Of a stretch of 64,000 nucleotides of DNA, positions 1 to 10,607 are shown piece by piece. Each line of letters opens with the position of its first letter. Position 1 is the first letter of the stretch. The position numbers and the translations under genes are program-made. Location: positions 124,001-188,000 of the forward strand of contig JADJXM010000011.1 of assembly GCA_016715865.1 (NCBI GenBank), written 5' to 3'. The notes under the pieces are model-generated. The model saw only the letters and a program-made list of their open reading frames with translations, was not told the origin of the DNA and did not search any database. This DNA comes from Acidobacteriota bacterium. Lineage in GTDB: Bacteria > Acidobacteriota > Blastocatellia > RBC074.

Positions 1-1641
1 ATTGGTTTTGGTGATCGTCAGGTCGGTTGTTGTCTGACAGAACGGGATGCTTGAAACCACTATCGCAGCGTCGATCTGGCCGCTGGCGCCGCGAGTAGCG
101 CCGTTGGGAGGGAACTCGGTCAAGGCCGACGCGCTGGTCGTGCCGTTGACGCCTCCGCTGACATCTGTCGTCATCGATCCGCCTGCGAATGCGATATAAC
201 CGCCGCCACCGCCCGCGCCGGGCCCTTCAGCTTCTGTCTGCAGGGCAGGAGCCGTGGGTTGCATCTGGTTTCCGCCGCGTCCCCCGCGAGCCTGGGCTGA
301 GACTCCGCTCAGCGTTTCAGTTGCGACTACGATAGTTCCGCCTGCGCCACCGCCACCGGCGCCGTCGCGGTTCTCCGTTCGTGTGTCTCCGCCGCCTTCG
401 CCATTCGACTTGAGCATACCGGAGCCGCTGACGCTCTTAGCCATAATGAAGATCAGGCCGCCGCCTGTGCCACCCTTGCCGCCGGAATTGTTATTCTGCG
501 CTCCGGCGCCGCCGCCTCCGCCAAGAAAGATCCTGCCGGCGATGTCATGCTGGACCGGGCGTCCGCCGAGCCCGCCGACCTCGCGACGGAAATCCGCTCC
601 CCAAGATGAATCTCCGGGCGGGATCATCAATGCGTTCTGATCATTAATCGAATAACTGTAGCCTCCGCGACCACCTCCGGATGAATTGGTCAGAGCATTG
701 CCGTTGGCGATATACCCTGGATCGAGTTGCCAGGCCGCCGCTCCCGTGGCCGCGCCATCCATGACGCCCTGTCCCGTCCATACATTTCCATTCGTACCGT
801 TGCCGCCACCGCCACCGCCTGAATTATGGGCTGTGCCGCCGCCGCCGCCGTTCGCCGCCGCCCCGCGTCCGTATTGTCCACCGAATGCCTGCATCTCCAT
901 GCCATATCCGGCTATTCCTTCGCCCTTTAAAGCGCCAAAATCCTGCTGTGTCGTACGATAGTCGGTTCTGAATCCACCACCACCGGCCATCGACAAAGCT
1001 GCGCCACGAAATCCTCTCTCGCTCGCATCGACAATGCCGTTGATAATTGCATTATTTTGAACATGAACGGCGACGATTCCTCCAAAACTGCCATCCCACG
1101 CCGGAGCACTCAAAGAGGCGCCCGCATTGACCGTCAGGGTCGTGTATTGTGGGACCCGAATGACCTGAACCTTCCCGGCAGCCGTATAGCTGTAACGCAA
1201 TCCCCCGCACGGAGGATTGATATTGACCACGTTGCCGACCACGTTGCTGACTGTCACGAATTCATATCGTCCGGCATTGTTGAGCGCCGTCACCATGCCG
1301 TAATTAGGTGTGTCACTCGAATCGATCGTCGCGCCGCTCATCTGAATGACAAGCAGTAAATCGCCTGCAGTCAGCGTGCCCGGGTCCAGACCGTTGGCTC
1401 CGCCCGCATTAGCGATGGTGATCGTCGGAGAACCGGCTGCCGCGTCCAGAGTCAGAACGGCATATTTGTTGACAACCGTGTTCTGATTAGTGACGGTCAA
1501 GGCTCCGTCTTTGCCGGCGATCTCCGCTTTCGTGGTCGCCGGAGTGTTAAGCCAGCTCATCAGACCTCGAACAGCACTGGTATTCAGCGCGATGCATGCG
1601 AAAAGCACCGCTGCCAATGTCATGATGGTGAATTTCTTCAT
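1..1641 (-). CDS. Secreted glycine-rich protein entering a DUF11 repeat, partial (runs off left edge)
   Basis: An uninterrupted frame of 547 codons runs from ATG 1641-1639 to the left edge. An AGGAAGG ribosome-binding site lies just upstream of the ATG. The protein opens with a signal-peptide-like stretch (MKKF, then hydrophobic to about residue 22). About 200 residues of Thr/Asn/Val-rich, beta-type sequence follow. The middle is full of glycine runs (GGGGG, GGGGGG) spaced between polar segments, as in large surface or extracellular beta-helix proteins. The last visible residues, TDLTITKTN, match the opening of the DUF11 repeat, so one or more such repeats should follow beyond the window. The likely role is a cell-surface or exported structural/adhesive protein; no enzyme motif is visible. 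The partial state is due to the window edge, not decay. Confidence 0.8.
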   Translation of the reverse strand, partial: MKKFTIMTLAAVLFACIALNTSAVRGLMSWLNTPATTKAEIAGKDGALTVTNQNTVVNKYAVLTLDAAAGSPTITIANAGGANGLDPGTLTAGDLLLVIQMSGATIDSSDTPNYGMVTALNNAGRYEFVTVSNVVGNVVNINPPCGGLRYSYTAAGKVQVIRVPQYTTLTVNAGASLSAPAWDGSFGGIVAVHVQNNAIINGIVDASERGFRGAALSMAGGGGFRTDYRTTQQDFGALKGEGIAGYGMEMQAFGGQYGRGAAANGGGGGTAHNSGGGGGGNGTNGNVWTGQGVMDGAATGAAAWQLDPGYIANGNALTNSSGGGRGGYSYSINDQNALMIPPGDSSWGADFRREVGGLGGRPVQHDIAGRIFLGGGGGAGAQNNNSGGKGGTGGGLIFIMAKSVSGSGMLKSNGEGGGDTRTENRDGAGGGGAGGTIVVATETLSGVSAQARGGRGGNQMQPTAPALQTEAEGPGAGGGGGYIAFAGGSMTTDVSGGVNGTTSASALTEFPPNGATRGASGQIDAAIVVSSIPFCQTTTDLTITKTN

Positions 1642-2329
1642 ATGGACCTTCCTCTTCGGCGGCAATATTCTGTGAGGGCCGCCAGACCCAGCCCTTTCTT
1701 GTCGGTTCACGAATCGCTATATCGATTCACCAAGTGAAAGCCGATCAGCCGGGCATCTCAAGTCTTCAACAATACCTTCAAAAATTGAGCAGGTCGGAGT
1801 AGCTCTGTCTTAATAAGGACTTTACTACGATATATGGTATCAAACGGCAGAGGTCTCACTCATTCGCTGTCTCATCGTATAATTCTGGCCGTTGGCGTTG
1901 AGTGAACTGTATTCGGGGGAACTCTTCGCGCGGTTCGCTAAAAGGCAGATAATAAATCGGTTATCCCTTTCGGGTGAGGCCCGATATCCAGTGAGGTCTA
2001 CTGCCGAGCGATACATTACAGTAAAATTTCGTGAATGTCCAATTATTATTTCCGTGCTGCTATATGTAAGTTTATTAGAATCTAAATATTAGGGATACAG
2101 CGCCGGGGGTAGTTTCCGGTTTCCAGGAGCATCTCCACGGTTTGCTTTGAGTCATAATCGCGACCTGACACACAGGAATAAACCTGTACAGTATCGAAAA
2201 CTGAAAACGGGTAACTCCTGACTGGAAACTTTACCATACACGGCTTGTGGAAGTACCGGGACGGGTTTATGATGCGCAACGTAATAATTCAATTGTCAAA
2301 AGATCGCACTGATTTCGGAGGGATTAGAG
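1642..2329. other. AT-rich divergent intergenic region, 688 bp
   Basis: This gap separates the divergent DUF11-type gene and the microcompartment gene and must hold promoters for both. Short open frames occur at 1892-2092 (+) and 2082-2279 (-), but they lack ribosome-binding sites and recognisable sequence. A small hairpin-like palindrome, GAATCG-CTATAT-CGATTC, lies at 1711-1728. A degenerate member of the TTTCCAG repeat family has arms near 2111-2129 and 2215-2230. I see no RNA gene. Confidence 0.5.
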
Positions 2330-2677
2330 ATGAGTATGGAAGCTCTCGGAATGGTCGAGACAAAAGGATTCGTCGGCGCCGTCGAAGCGGCGGATGCAAT
2401 GGTCAAGGCCGCCAACGTGCAGTTGGTAGGGAAAGAGTATATCGGAGCCGGATATGTGACCGTCTTCGTCCGAGGGGATGTCGGGGCGGTCAAGGCGGCT
2501 ACGGATGCCGGGGCTGCGGCGGCCCGGCGAGTGGGCGAACTGGTTTCTGTTCATGTTATTCCGCGCCCCCACATTGAAGTCGAGCGTATCGTCCCGCAGG
2601 GCAACTACCAGCCCGGATCGAGACTGGAAGGCGGTGAGCAACGCACCATCAGCGACGGCGGCAAAGGCAAAAAATAG
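2330..2677 (+). CDS. Bacterial microcompartment shell protein, single BMC domain
   Basis: This is a 115-residue BMC-domain protein of the PduA/EutM/CcmK hexamer type, the tile that builds the protein shell of a metabolic microcompartment. The signature is visible from the N-terminus: MSMEALGMVETKGFVGAVEAAD, then a VFVRGDVGAVKAATDAG segment, then HVIPRPH. A typical single-domain shell protein is 90-105 residues, so this one has a short polar C-terminal tail. GGAGG at 2317-2321 sets the ATG start. The stop lies 3 bp before the acylating aldehyde dehydrogenase gene, so the two are surely co-transcribed. No second shell paralogue and no EutN-type pentamer gene is in the window. Other shell parts must be elsewhere if a closed compartment is made. 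Confidence 0.93.
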   Translation: MSMEALGMVETKGFVGAVEAADAMVKAANVQLVGKEYIGAGYVTVFVRGDVGAVKAATDAGAAAARRVGELVSVHVIPRPHIEVERIVPQGNYQPGSRLEGGEQRTISDGGKGKK

Positions 2678-2680
2678 CGT

Positions 2681-4387
2681 ATGCACGATAGAGACTTGCA
2701 ATCAGTGCAGGCGGCACGTGATATCGTGCAGGCTGCATCCGGAGCGCAGTCACAGGTGGCGGGATTCGATCAGGCCAGGATCGATTCGATTTGCGATTAT
2801 ATGGCTCAGGCTGCGCAACGAGAATCGTTGCGTCTGGCCACTCTCGCGCATGAGGAGACGGGTTACGGGACTGCGGCGGACAAGAACATCAAGAACCTCT
2901 TCTCGGCCGTCGACATCCACAATTATTTCAAGGGCCTGCGGACAGTCGGCGTTGTCCGTGAAACGCCATCGATAATCGAGATTGCGGCTCCCCGCGGCGT
3001 TGTGGCTGCGATCATTCCCTCGACCAATCCGACCTCGACGGCGATCTTCAAAATTCTTATCTCCATCAAATCGCGCAATGCGATTGTACTCAGCCCGCAT
3101 CCATCAGCGACACAATGTGTAATCGAGACGGCCAATGTTATGCGCGAAGCGGGAGTCAAGGCGGGACTGCCTCGTGAAGCGATCGGTTGTCTTGAAATGA
3201 CGACAGTCGAGGGTACTGAAGCCCTCATGAAGCACAAATTGACGGCAGTCATACTTGCGACGGGCGGACTGGGTCTCGTGCGGGCGGCCTATTCATCAGG
3301 GAAACCGGCCTTCGGAGTAGGGCCGGGCAACGTCCCGGCTTTCATCGAGCGGACCGCGGATGTGCAGAAAGCGGTGCGTGACATACTTGCCGGAACATGT
3401 TTTGACAACGGGACGATCTGCGCCTCTGAGCAGGCGATCGTCGTTGATTCTTCGATCGATCAGGAAGTTCGTTCTCAACTTGCCGCTCAGGGGGCGTTCT
3501 TTTTAGATCCCGGCCAGGCCGACCAGCTTGCCAAAATCGTCGTCACGCCAAACAGGACATTGAATCCCGGGATTGTCGGGAAGCCGGCGTCGACCATCGC
3601 CGAGTTGGCCGGTTTGAGCGTTCCGCCGGCAACTCGTTGTCTGGTCGCTCCCGTCGGTGGCGTCGGTCGCGACTTCCCGCTCTCGCTCGAAAAGCTCTCT
3701 CCGATTCTTGCCTATTACATCGCCAACGGTCTGGAGGAGGGAAGCCGGCTCTGTGATGAGATACTTCATTACGGAGGGATGGGCCACACCGCATCGATTC
3801 ATACTCGGGATCGCGAGGCGGCGCTCCGCTATGGACTGCTTATGCCGGCTGCGCGTGTGATCGTTAACTCTCCCTCGACACATGGCGCTATTGGATTTTC
3901 AACCGACCTGGCGCCGTCGATGACCCTCGGTTGCGGTTCGTGGGGCGGTAACGTCACCTCCGACAACATCTCTCCCCTTCATCTGATGGATATCAAGCGC
4001 GTGGCCTTTGAAACTCGCCCCGTCACTTCGACGACATCACAACAATCGATCTCAGGTGTCTTGCAGAATCCAATGCCTGTCAGCCAGATTGTTGCAGGCG
4101 GTTCCGAGATAAACCGCAATGCGATCGCCGCCCTGATCGACAGCTTTCTGACCGGTCGTAAACAGCATTTACCCCAGCCACATCTACCTGCTTCCAGACC
4201 TGTCGAGCTACCCGAGGATCCGAAACCAGCTCCGGCAACAAAGCCGCCTGCCGTCGATTTCGTTTGTGAAGAGGATGTCAGACGCGCCATCTCTCGCGGA
4301 GAGAAGATCTATATTAATGATAAGACCATCCTGACTCCCGCCGCCCGCGACCTGGGCTACGAAAGAGAGGTCTTTGTGAGGCAGTAG
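2681..4387 (+). CDS. CoA-acylating aldehyde dehydrogenase (EutE/AdhE-type), microcompartment-associated, with EutQ/EutT-like tail
   Basis: A 568-residue member of the aldehyde dehydrogenase superfamily that converts an aldehyde, NAD+ and CoA to acyl-CoA. The catalytic Cys is residue 247, in DNGTICASEQ, the signature shared with the acetaldehyde dehydrogenase half of AdhE. The cofactor-site segments IIPSTNPTSTAIFK and FGVGPGNVPA are also clear. After the catalytic domain and a Pro-rich linker, residues ~526-560 contain VCEEDVRRAISRGEKIYI and TILTPAARDLG. These resemble the N-terminal segments of the ethanolamine proteins EutQ and EutT, an unusual fusion at a C-terminus. The gene follows the shell gene by 3 bp, which supports encapsulation. 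The aldehyde is unknown: no signature enzyme (lyase, aldolase, diol dehydratase) is adjacent. Confidence 0.9.
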   Translation: MHDRDLQSVQAARDIVQAASGAQSQVAGFDQARIDSICDYMAQAAQRESLRLATLAHEETGYGTAADKNIKNLFSAVDIHNYFKGLRTVGVVRETPSIIEIAAPRGVVAAIIPSTNPTSTAIFKILISIKSRNAIVLSPHPSATQCVIETANVMREAGVKAGLPREAIGCLEMTTVEGTEALMKHKLTAVILATGGLGLVRAAYSSGKPAFGVGPGNVPAFIERTADVQKAVRDILAGTCFDNGTICASEQAIVVDSSIDQEVRSQLAAQGAFFLDPGQADQLAKIVVTPNRTLNPGIVGKPASTIAELAGLSVPPATRCLVAPVGGVGRDFPLSLEKLSPILAYYIANGLEEGSRLCDEILHYGGMGHTASIHTRDREAALRYGLLMPAARVIVNSPSTHGAIGFSTDLAPSMTLGCGSWGGNVTSDNISPLHLMDIKRVAFETRPVTSTTSQQSISGVLQNPMPVSQIVAGGSEINRNAIAALIDSFLTGRKQHLPQPHLPASRPVELPEDPKPAPATKPPAVDFVCEEDVRRAISRGEKIYINDKTILTPAARDLGYEREVFVRQ

Positions 4388-4548
4388 GCATTGGGTAGTT
4401 GGCAGCAGGCGGTTTCCAGTTTCCAGTTTCCAGTAGGACACGTTAATTAACATTACAGTGGTGAAGTACTACCATGTTATGTCAATTAACGTGTCCTACT
4501 GGAAACTGGAAACTGGAAACTGCCTGCTGCCAACTACCAACTGCCTAC
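4384..4548. repeat. Long inverted repeat with 65-bp arms and TTTCCAG heptamers, between convergent genes
   Basis: The arms at 4384-4448 and 4484-4548 are reverse complements over 65 bp with 3 mismatches, around a 35-bp loop. Each arm contains three tandem 7-bp units (TTTCCAG on the left, GGAAACT on the right). The left arm begins inside the aldehyde dehydrogenase stop codon region and the right arm ends 4 bp before the stop of the convergent enolase-family gene. It could act as a bidirectional terminator. Confidence 0.9.
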
Positions 4549-4551
4549 CCC

Positions 4552-6082
<1,531 letters not shown>

Positions 6083-6088
6083 GACCAA

Positions 6089-7447
<1,359 letters not shown>

Positions 7448-7572
7448 AATGCTTACCTCCTCAAGTATGAACTGTAATTTTTTTCCACAGCTATTGGCAG
7501 GGAATTGAAAATGATACAGAATTAGCCGATTTCAAGTCCGGCAAAATCGCCAAACAAAATTTCGGTATAAAT

Positions 7573-7740
7573 ATGAATTCAAAGAACCTACGCCTTCTTG
7601 CCCTGATCGTAATGATCTCAGTTGCCGCATGGATAATCACGGATTATGTCAGGCTTGGTCATATGACAGTCTCGCCGATCAGAACCGGTTTGTTGATCGT
7701 AGCGGTGGTGCTTCTTTTAGTGGCCCGCAGGCGTCAATAA
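7573..7740 (+). CDS. Small predicted membrane protein, 55 aa
   Basis: ATG 7573 to TAA 7738-7740 encodes a 55-residue protein with two hydrophobic segments (about residues 7-22 and 39-51), a short polar turn between them, and a basic end ARRRQ. This is the layout of a small two-pass inner-membrane protein. No family is recognised and no strong ribosome-binding site precedes it, so translation may be weak or leaderless. It stands alone between genes of opposite strand. Confidence 0.5.
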   Translation: MNSKNLRLLALIVMISVAAWIITDYVRLGHMTVSPIRTGLLIVAVVLLLVARRRQ

Positions 7741-7756
7741 TCCAAAAGGTTAGCCC

Positions 7757-7847
7757 CCGCGCCAAAATAAGTTGATGGATAAGTTTATATCGAGCATTGA
7801 AGATTCGCTCTTAACTAAGGAAAATCAATCAACTTATTTTGGCGCGG
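7757..7847. terminator. Inverted repeat with 20-bp perfect arms, probable terminator between convergent genes
   Basis: CCGCGCCAAAATAAGTTGAT at 7757-7776 is matched by its exact reverse complement at 7828-7847. The right arm ends 4 bp before the stop of the AlkZ-related gene. It lies between the convergent small membrane protein gene and that gene. No heptamer structure is seen in this family. Confidence 0.75.
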
Positions 7848-7851
7848 TCTC

Positions 7852-8661
7852 TTAGATTGATAAATCCACCAGCCTGTAATCTCCTTTTGCAGGTGAGACT
7901 GCAAAACCTTCTTTGACCAGTGCCTGGTTGCCAAGACCGGCTTCGGGGCGCGAAAGGCCGGTTACGCGAGCGAGCTCTCCGGGGTAAGTCATTCCAGCCC
8001 GCTTAAGAAAACAACGTGCGATTTCTAGAACAGCCGTTTTGCGATCGCATTTCTCCGCGATCTGGTCGGGGAATCTGCCTTCGGCCAGAGTCCAGATATA
8101 GGTGAATTTTGGACTGTATACGACTTCGCTCGGCATGACGATCATCATTGCCTGCAATTCATCGATGGCTTTGGTGAATTCCTTGCGATCGGAGATTCCT
8201 GATTCCTTTCGCAGGTCCGCTGTCCCCATCTCCCATTCCCTGCGCAACACCTTCAAGATCGACCTGGCAGACGGGCTCAACCTGCTGTTCTCTTCGCGTT
8301 TCGAAATTCCCCAGACCGCCCTGAAATACTGAATCATTCGCGGCGCAATGAACATCGTCTTTCCGCGCGCCAGTTTACCGTAATATACTTTTCCGCGTCG
8401 CACAATTTCATCCTTGAGAACCCAGGCGTGGGAACTTTCAGGGTCTTTCTGGACGTTGTGAGGCATGACCGCATCGCGCCTGCCGCAGACAGCGATGTAT
8501 AGCGACGGGCCGGGCTGCCTGGAATCCGTCAGGCAGGCAGCAAAGCCCACCCTCTCGATGAATGCCTCGGCCTGATGTGCTGTTTCGATGCGTGAAGCGC
8601 CTTCGCGATGCCAGTTGTGATCGCGATACTCTTCGATTTCGGGTGGAAGCGTCACAGCCAT
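7852..8661 (-). CDS. AlkZ/YcaQ-related winged-helix protein
   Basis: A 269-residue protein that I place with low-to-medium confidence among AlkZ-related proteins, relatives of the winged-helix DNA glycosylases AlkZ and YcaQ that remove interstrand crosslinks. Supporting features are the helical winged-helix-like segments near residues 130-180 (SPSARSILKVL, ELQAMMIVMPSE) and 210-265 (KRAGMTYPGELARVTGLS), plus a middle region with RRGKVYYGKLARGK. The QxQ/QxD catalytic motif of true AlkZ enzymes is not obvious, so it may lack glycosylase activity. It is a single gene, divergent from the cupin gene. Confidence 0.5.
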   Translation of the reverse strand: MAVTLPPEIEEYRDHNWHREGASRIETAHQAEAFIERVGFAACLTDSRQPGPSLYIAVCGRRDAVMPHNVQKDPESSHAWVLKDEIVRRGKVYYGKLARGKTMFIAPRMIQYFRAVWGISKREENSRLSPSARSILKVLRREWEMGTADLRKESGISDRKEFTKAIDELQAMMIVMPSEVVYSPKFTYIWTLAEGRFPDQIAEKCDRKTAVLEIARCFLKRAGMTYPGELARVTGLSRPEAGLGNQALVKEGFAVSPAKGDYRLVDLSI

Positions 8662-8731
8662 GATCGGAAAGTAGCGTATTTTTCAATTTTACGCTACAGT
8701 CACCGTCATCAATTCAGGCCTGAATCAAGTT

Positions 8732-9235
8732 ATGACAGAACAGATAACCCTATCGATCAACGATGAGATGCTTGACGATCTGCTCAATGAAGCGCGGATC
8801 TCACCGCGGTTGCGGGCTATCAGGCGCCTGCACTCAGGCGACTGGGAGCATTGCCACAGGATGCTCAACGCGCTTCTGCCCGGAACCTACATCCAACCTC
8901 ATCGACACCCGGATCGCCACCAGGGCGAGGGTTTTATTCTGCTGCGCGGAGAGCTGGCGCTGGTCATCTTTGATGATCAGGGAATAATCGATCCGGATCG
9001 CAGTCTGATTCTATCGGCCAGAAAAGGGAGCCTCGGCATGGACATCAGGCCGAACACATGGCATTGCCTGATCGCGCTTGAAGAGACGGTGATTTATGAG
9101 GTCAAGGGGCAGCCGGCGGGTGGCTATGTTCAAAGCAACGACAAGATTTTTGCATGCTGGGCTCCGGCGGAAGGCGATCCGGCCGCGGAGTTGTATCTGA
9201 TAAAGCTTGTCGATGATGTCATGAAATTAAGATGA
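8732..9235 (+). CDS. WbuC-family cupin-fold metalloprotein
   Basis: A 167-residue cupin of the WbuC family. The metal-binding signature is visible in PGTYIQPHRHPDRHQGEGF and, in the second cupin motif, PNTWHCLIAL. The hallmark GDPAAE-type end of the family (WAPAEGDP) follows near residue 150. WbuC-type proteins are often found in polysaccharide clusters, but the biochemical role is unsettled. No sugar-biosynthesis gene adjoins it here. It ends just before a 44-bp-arm hairpin. Confidence 0.85.
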   Translation: MTEQITLSINDEMLDDLLNEARISPRLRAIRRLHSGDWEHCHRMLNALLPGTYIQPHRHPDRHQGEGFILLRGELALVIFDDQGIIDPDRSLILSARKGSLGMDIRPNTWHCLIALEETVIYEVKGQPAGGYVQSNDKIFACWAPAEGDPAAELYLIKLVDDVMKLR

Positions 9236-9263
9236 ACTTTTCCTTACTTCATCATTTGATTGT

Positions 9264-9378
9264 AAGTGCTCAGCTTTGGAGTGCGGCGGCCCGGCGCCGC
9301 TTTGGTATGCACTTTAGACAAAATCAGAAAGCAGTACCAAAGCGGCGCCGGGCCGCCGCACTCCAAAGCTGAGCACTT
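9264..9378. repeat. REP-like long hairpin with 44-bp perfect arms, between convergent genes
   Basis: Arms 9264-9307 and 9335-9378 are exact 44-bp reverse complements around a 27-bp loop. The core is GC-rich (GCGGCGCCGGGCCGCCGC). The element fills the gap between the convergent cupin and kbl genes and its last base is the first base of the kbl stop codon. It looks like a dispersed palindromic (REP-like) unit and may terminate both genes. Confidence 0.92.
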
Positions 9379-10607
9379 TAAATAACACCCATCCGTTTTC
9401 CGGTGCGTTTGAAGGCATCGAGGGCCCGATCGAGGTCGTTTTTCGAATGGGCTGCTGAAATCTGACCGCGCAGCCGCGCCTCGCCCTTGGGCACAACCGG
9501 ATACCAGAGCCCTTTTATGTAAACACCCTCATCGAGCAGCAGCCGGCTCATCTGCTGAGCTGTCGCGGCTTCACCGAGCATGATCGGTACGATCGCGTGT
9601 TTTCCGGGTAGTATCGAAAAACCGAGCCTCGCGATCTCCTCCCTGAACCAGGCAGTGTTATCGTGCAGTTTTTCGACGATCTGAGGGTTCTGCTCGATCA
9701 GGTCGATTGCGGCCAGCGACGCCGTCACAACCGATGGAGGCATGCTGTTCGAGAATGTATACGGACGAGATTTCTGACGCAGGAACTCGATCAGCTCCTT
9801 TTTGCCGGCGATGAATCCGCCTGAGGCTCCGCCGAGCGCCTTCCCGAATGTCCCGGTTATACAATCTATCTGTCCGTGCAATCCGAGTTCTTCCGGGGTA
9901 CCCCTGCCGGTGGCGCCGAGTACACCTGTCGCATGCGATTCGTCGACTGTGAAGAGCGCGCCGTGTTCCCTCGCCAACCGGTGCAGCCCCTCGAGCGGGG
10001 CCATAAATCCCTCCATCGAAAAGACGCCATCCGTCACGATGATCCTGATGCGATAGTTCTTGTCTTTATCCTCATCCAGCATCTGGGCCAGGTGATCGAC
10101 ATCGCGGTTGCGATAGAGCCTGAGTACGGCATTTTTCGCCACCGCCCGGCAGAGCCTGATGCCGTCGATGATGCTGGCATGGTTGAACTGGTCGCTGTAG
10201 ATGACGTCCTGATATTCGGTCTGCCCGAAATCGTTGGACAGGATAGCGGTGAAGAACGCCTCGTTCGCGGCAAAGCACGAACCGTGCAGGATGGCGGCTT
10301 CGCAGCCGACGAAGGCGGCGATCCGGCGTTCGAGCTCGAGGTGGATCGGCTCGGTTCCACAGAGAAAACGTACCGAGGCCATTCCGTATCCCCATTCATC
10401 AAGTCCGCGATGCGCGGCCTCGACTACTTTCGGATGGTTGGCCAGCCCGAGGTAGTTGTTCGATGCGAGCATGACGACGTCCCTGCCCGCGACCTTTACG
10501 ATGCCGTTCTGAACGCTTTCGAGCGGAACCTCATACTTAAAGGTCTTCGCATCCTCGATCTTCTTCAGTTCGTCACCCAGCGTCTGATAGAGTTCCGTCA
10601 GATTCAT
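9378..10607 (-). CDS. kbl: Glycine C-acetyltransferase (2-amino-3-ketobutyrate CoA ligase)
   Basis: A 409-residue PLP enzyme of the alpha-oxoamine synthase family. It cleaves 2-amino-3-ketobutyrate with CoA to glycine and acetyl-CoA, the second step of threonine breakdown. The PLP-binding Lys is residue 256 in TGTFGKALGG. The VDESHATG motif (Asp222, His225) and the N-terminal NNYLGLANHP motif are intact. It overlaps the upstream tdh gene by 4 bp (ATGA), so the two are translationally coupled. Its family relatives (8-amino-7-oxononanoate synthase, ALA synthase) are excluded by the tdh partner more than by sequence. Confidence 0.95.
   Translation of the reverse strand: MNLTELYQTLGDELKKIEDAKTFKYEVPLESVQNGIVKVAGRDVVMLASNNYLGLANHPKVVEAAHRGLDEWGYGMASVRFLCGTEPIHLELERRIAAFVGCEAAILHGSCFAANEAFFTAILSNDFGQTEYQDVIYSDQFNHASIIDGIRLCRAVAKNAVLRLYRNRDVDHLAQMLDEDKDKNYRIRIIVTDGVFSMEGFMAPLEGLHRLAREHGALFTVDESHATGVLGATGRGTPEELGLHGQIDCITGTFGKALGGASGGFIAGKKELIEFLRQKSRPYTFSNSMPPSVVTASLAAIDLIEQNPQIVEKLHDNTAWFREEIARLGFSILPGKHAIVPIMLGEAATAQQMSRLLLDEGVYIKGLWYPVVPKGEARLRGQISAAHSKNDLDRALDAFKRTGKRMGVI

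Noticed and set aside
254..961. Proline-rich open frames on the plus strand (254-640, 686-961)
   Set aside because: They are complements of the Gly-rich codons of the minus-strand DUF11-type gene and have no ribosome-binding site or family signal.
1892..2279. Two short frames in the divergent intergenic region (1892-2092 plus; 2082-2279 minus)
   Set aside because: No ribosome-binding site, no recognisable composition, and they overlap a degenerate repeat.
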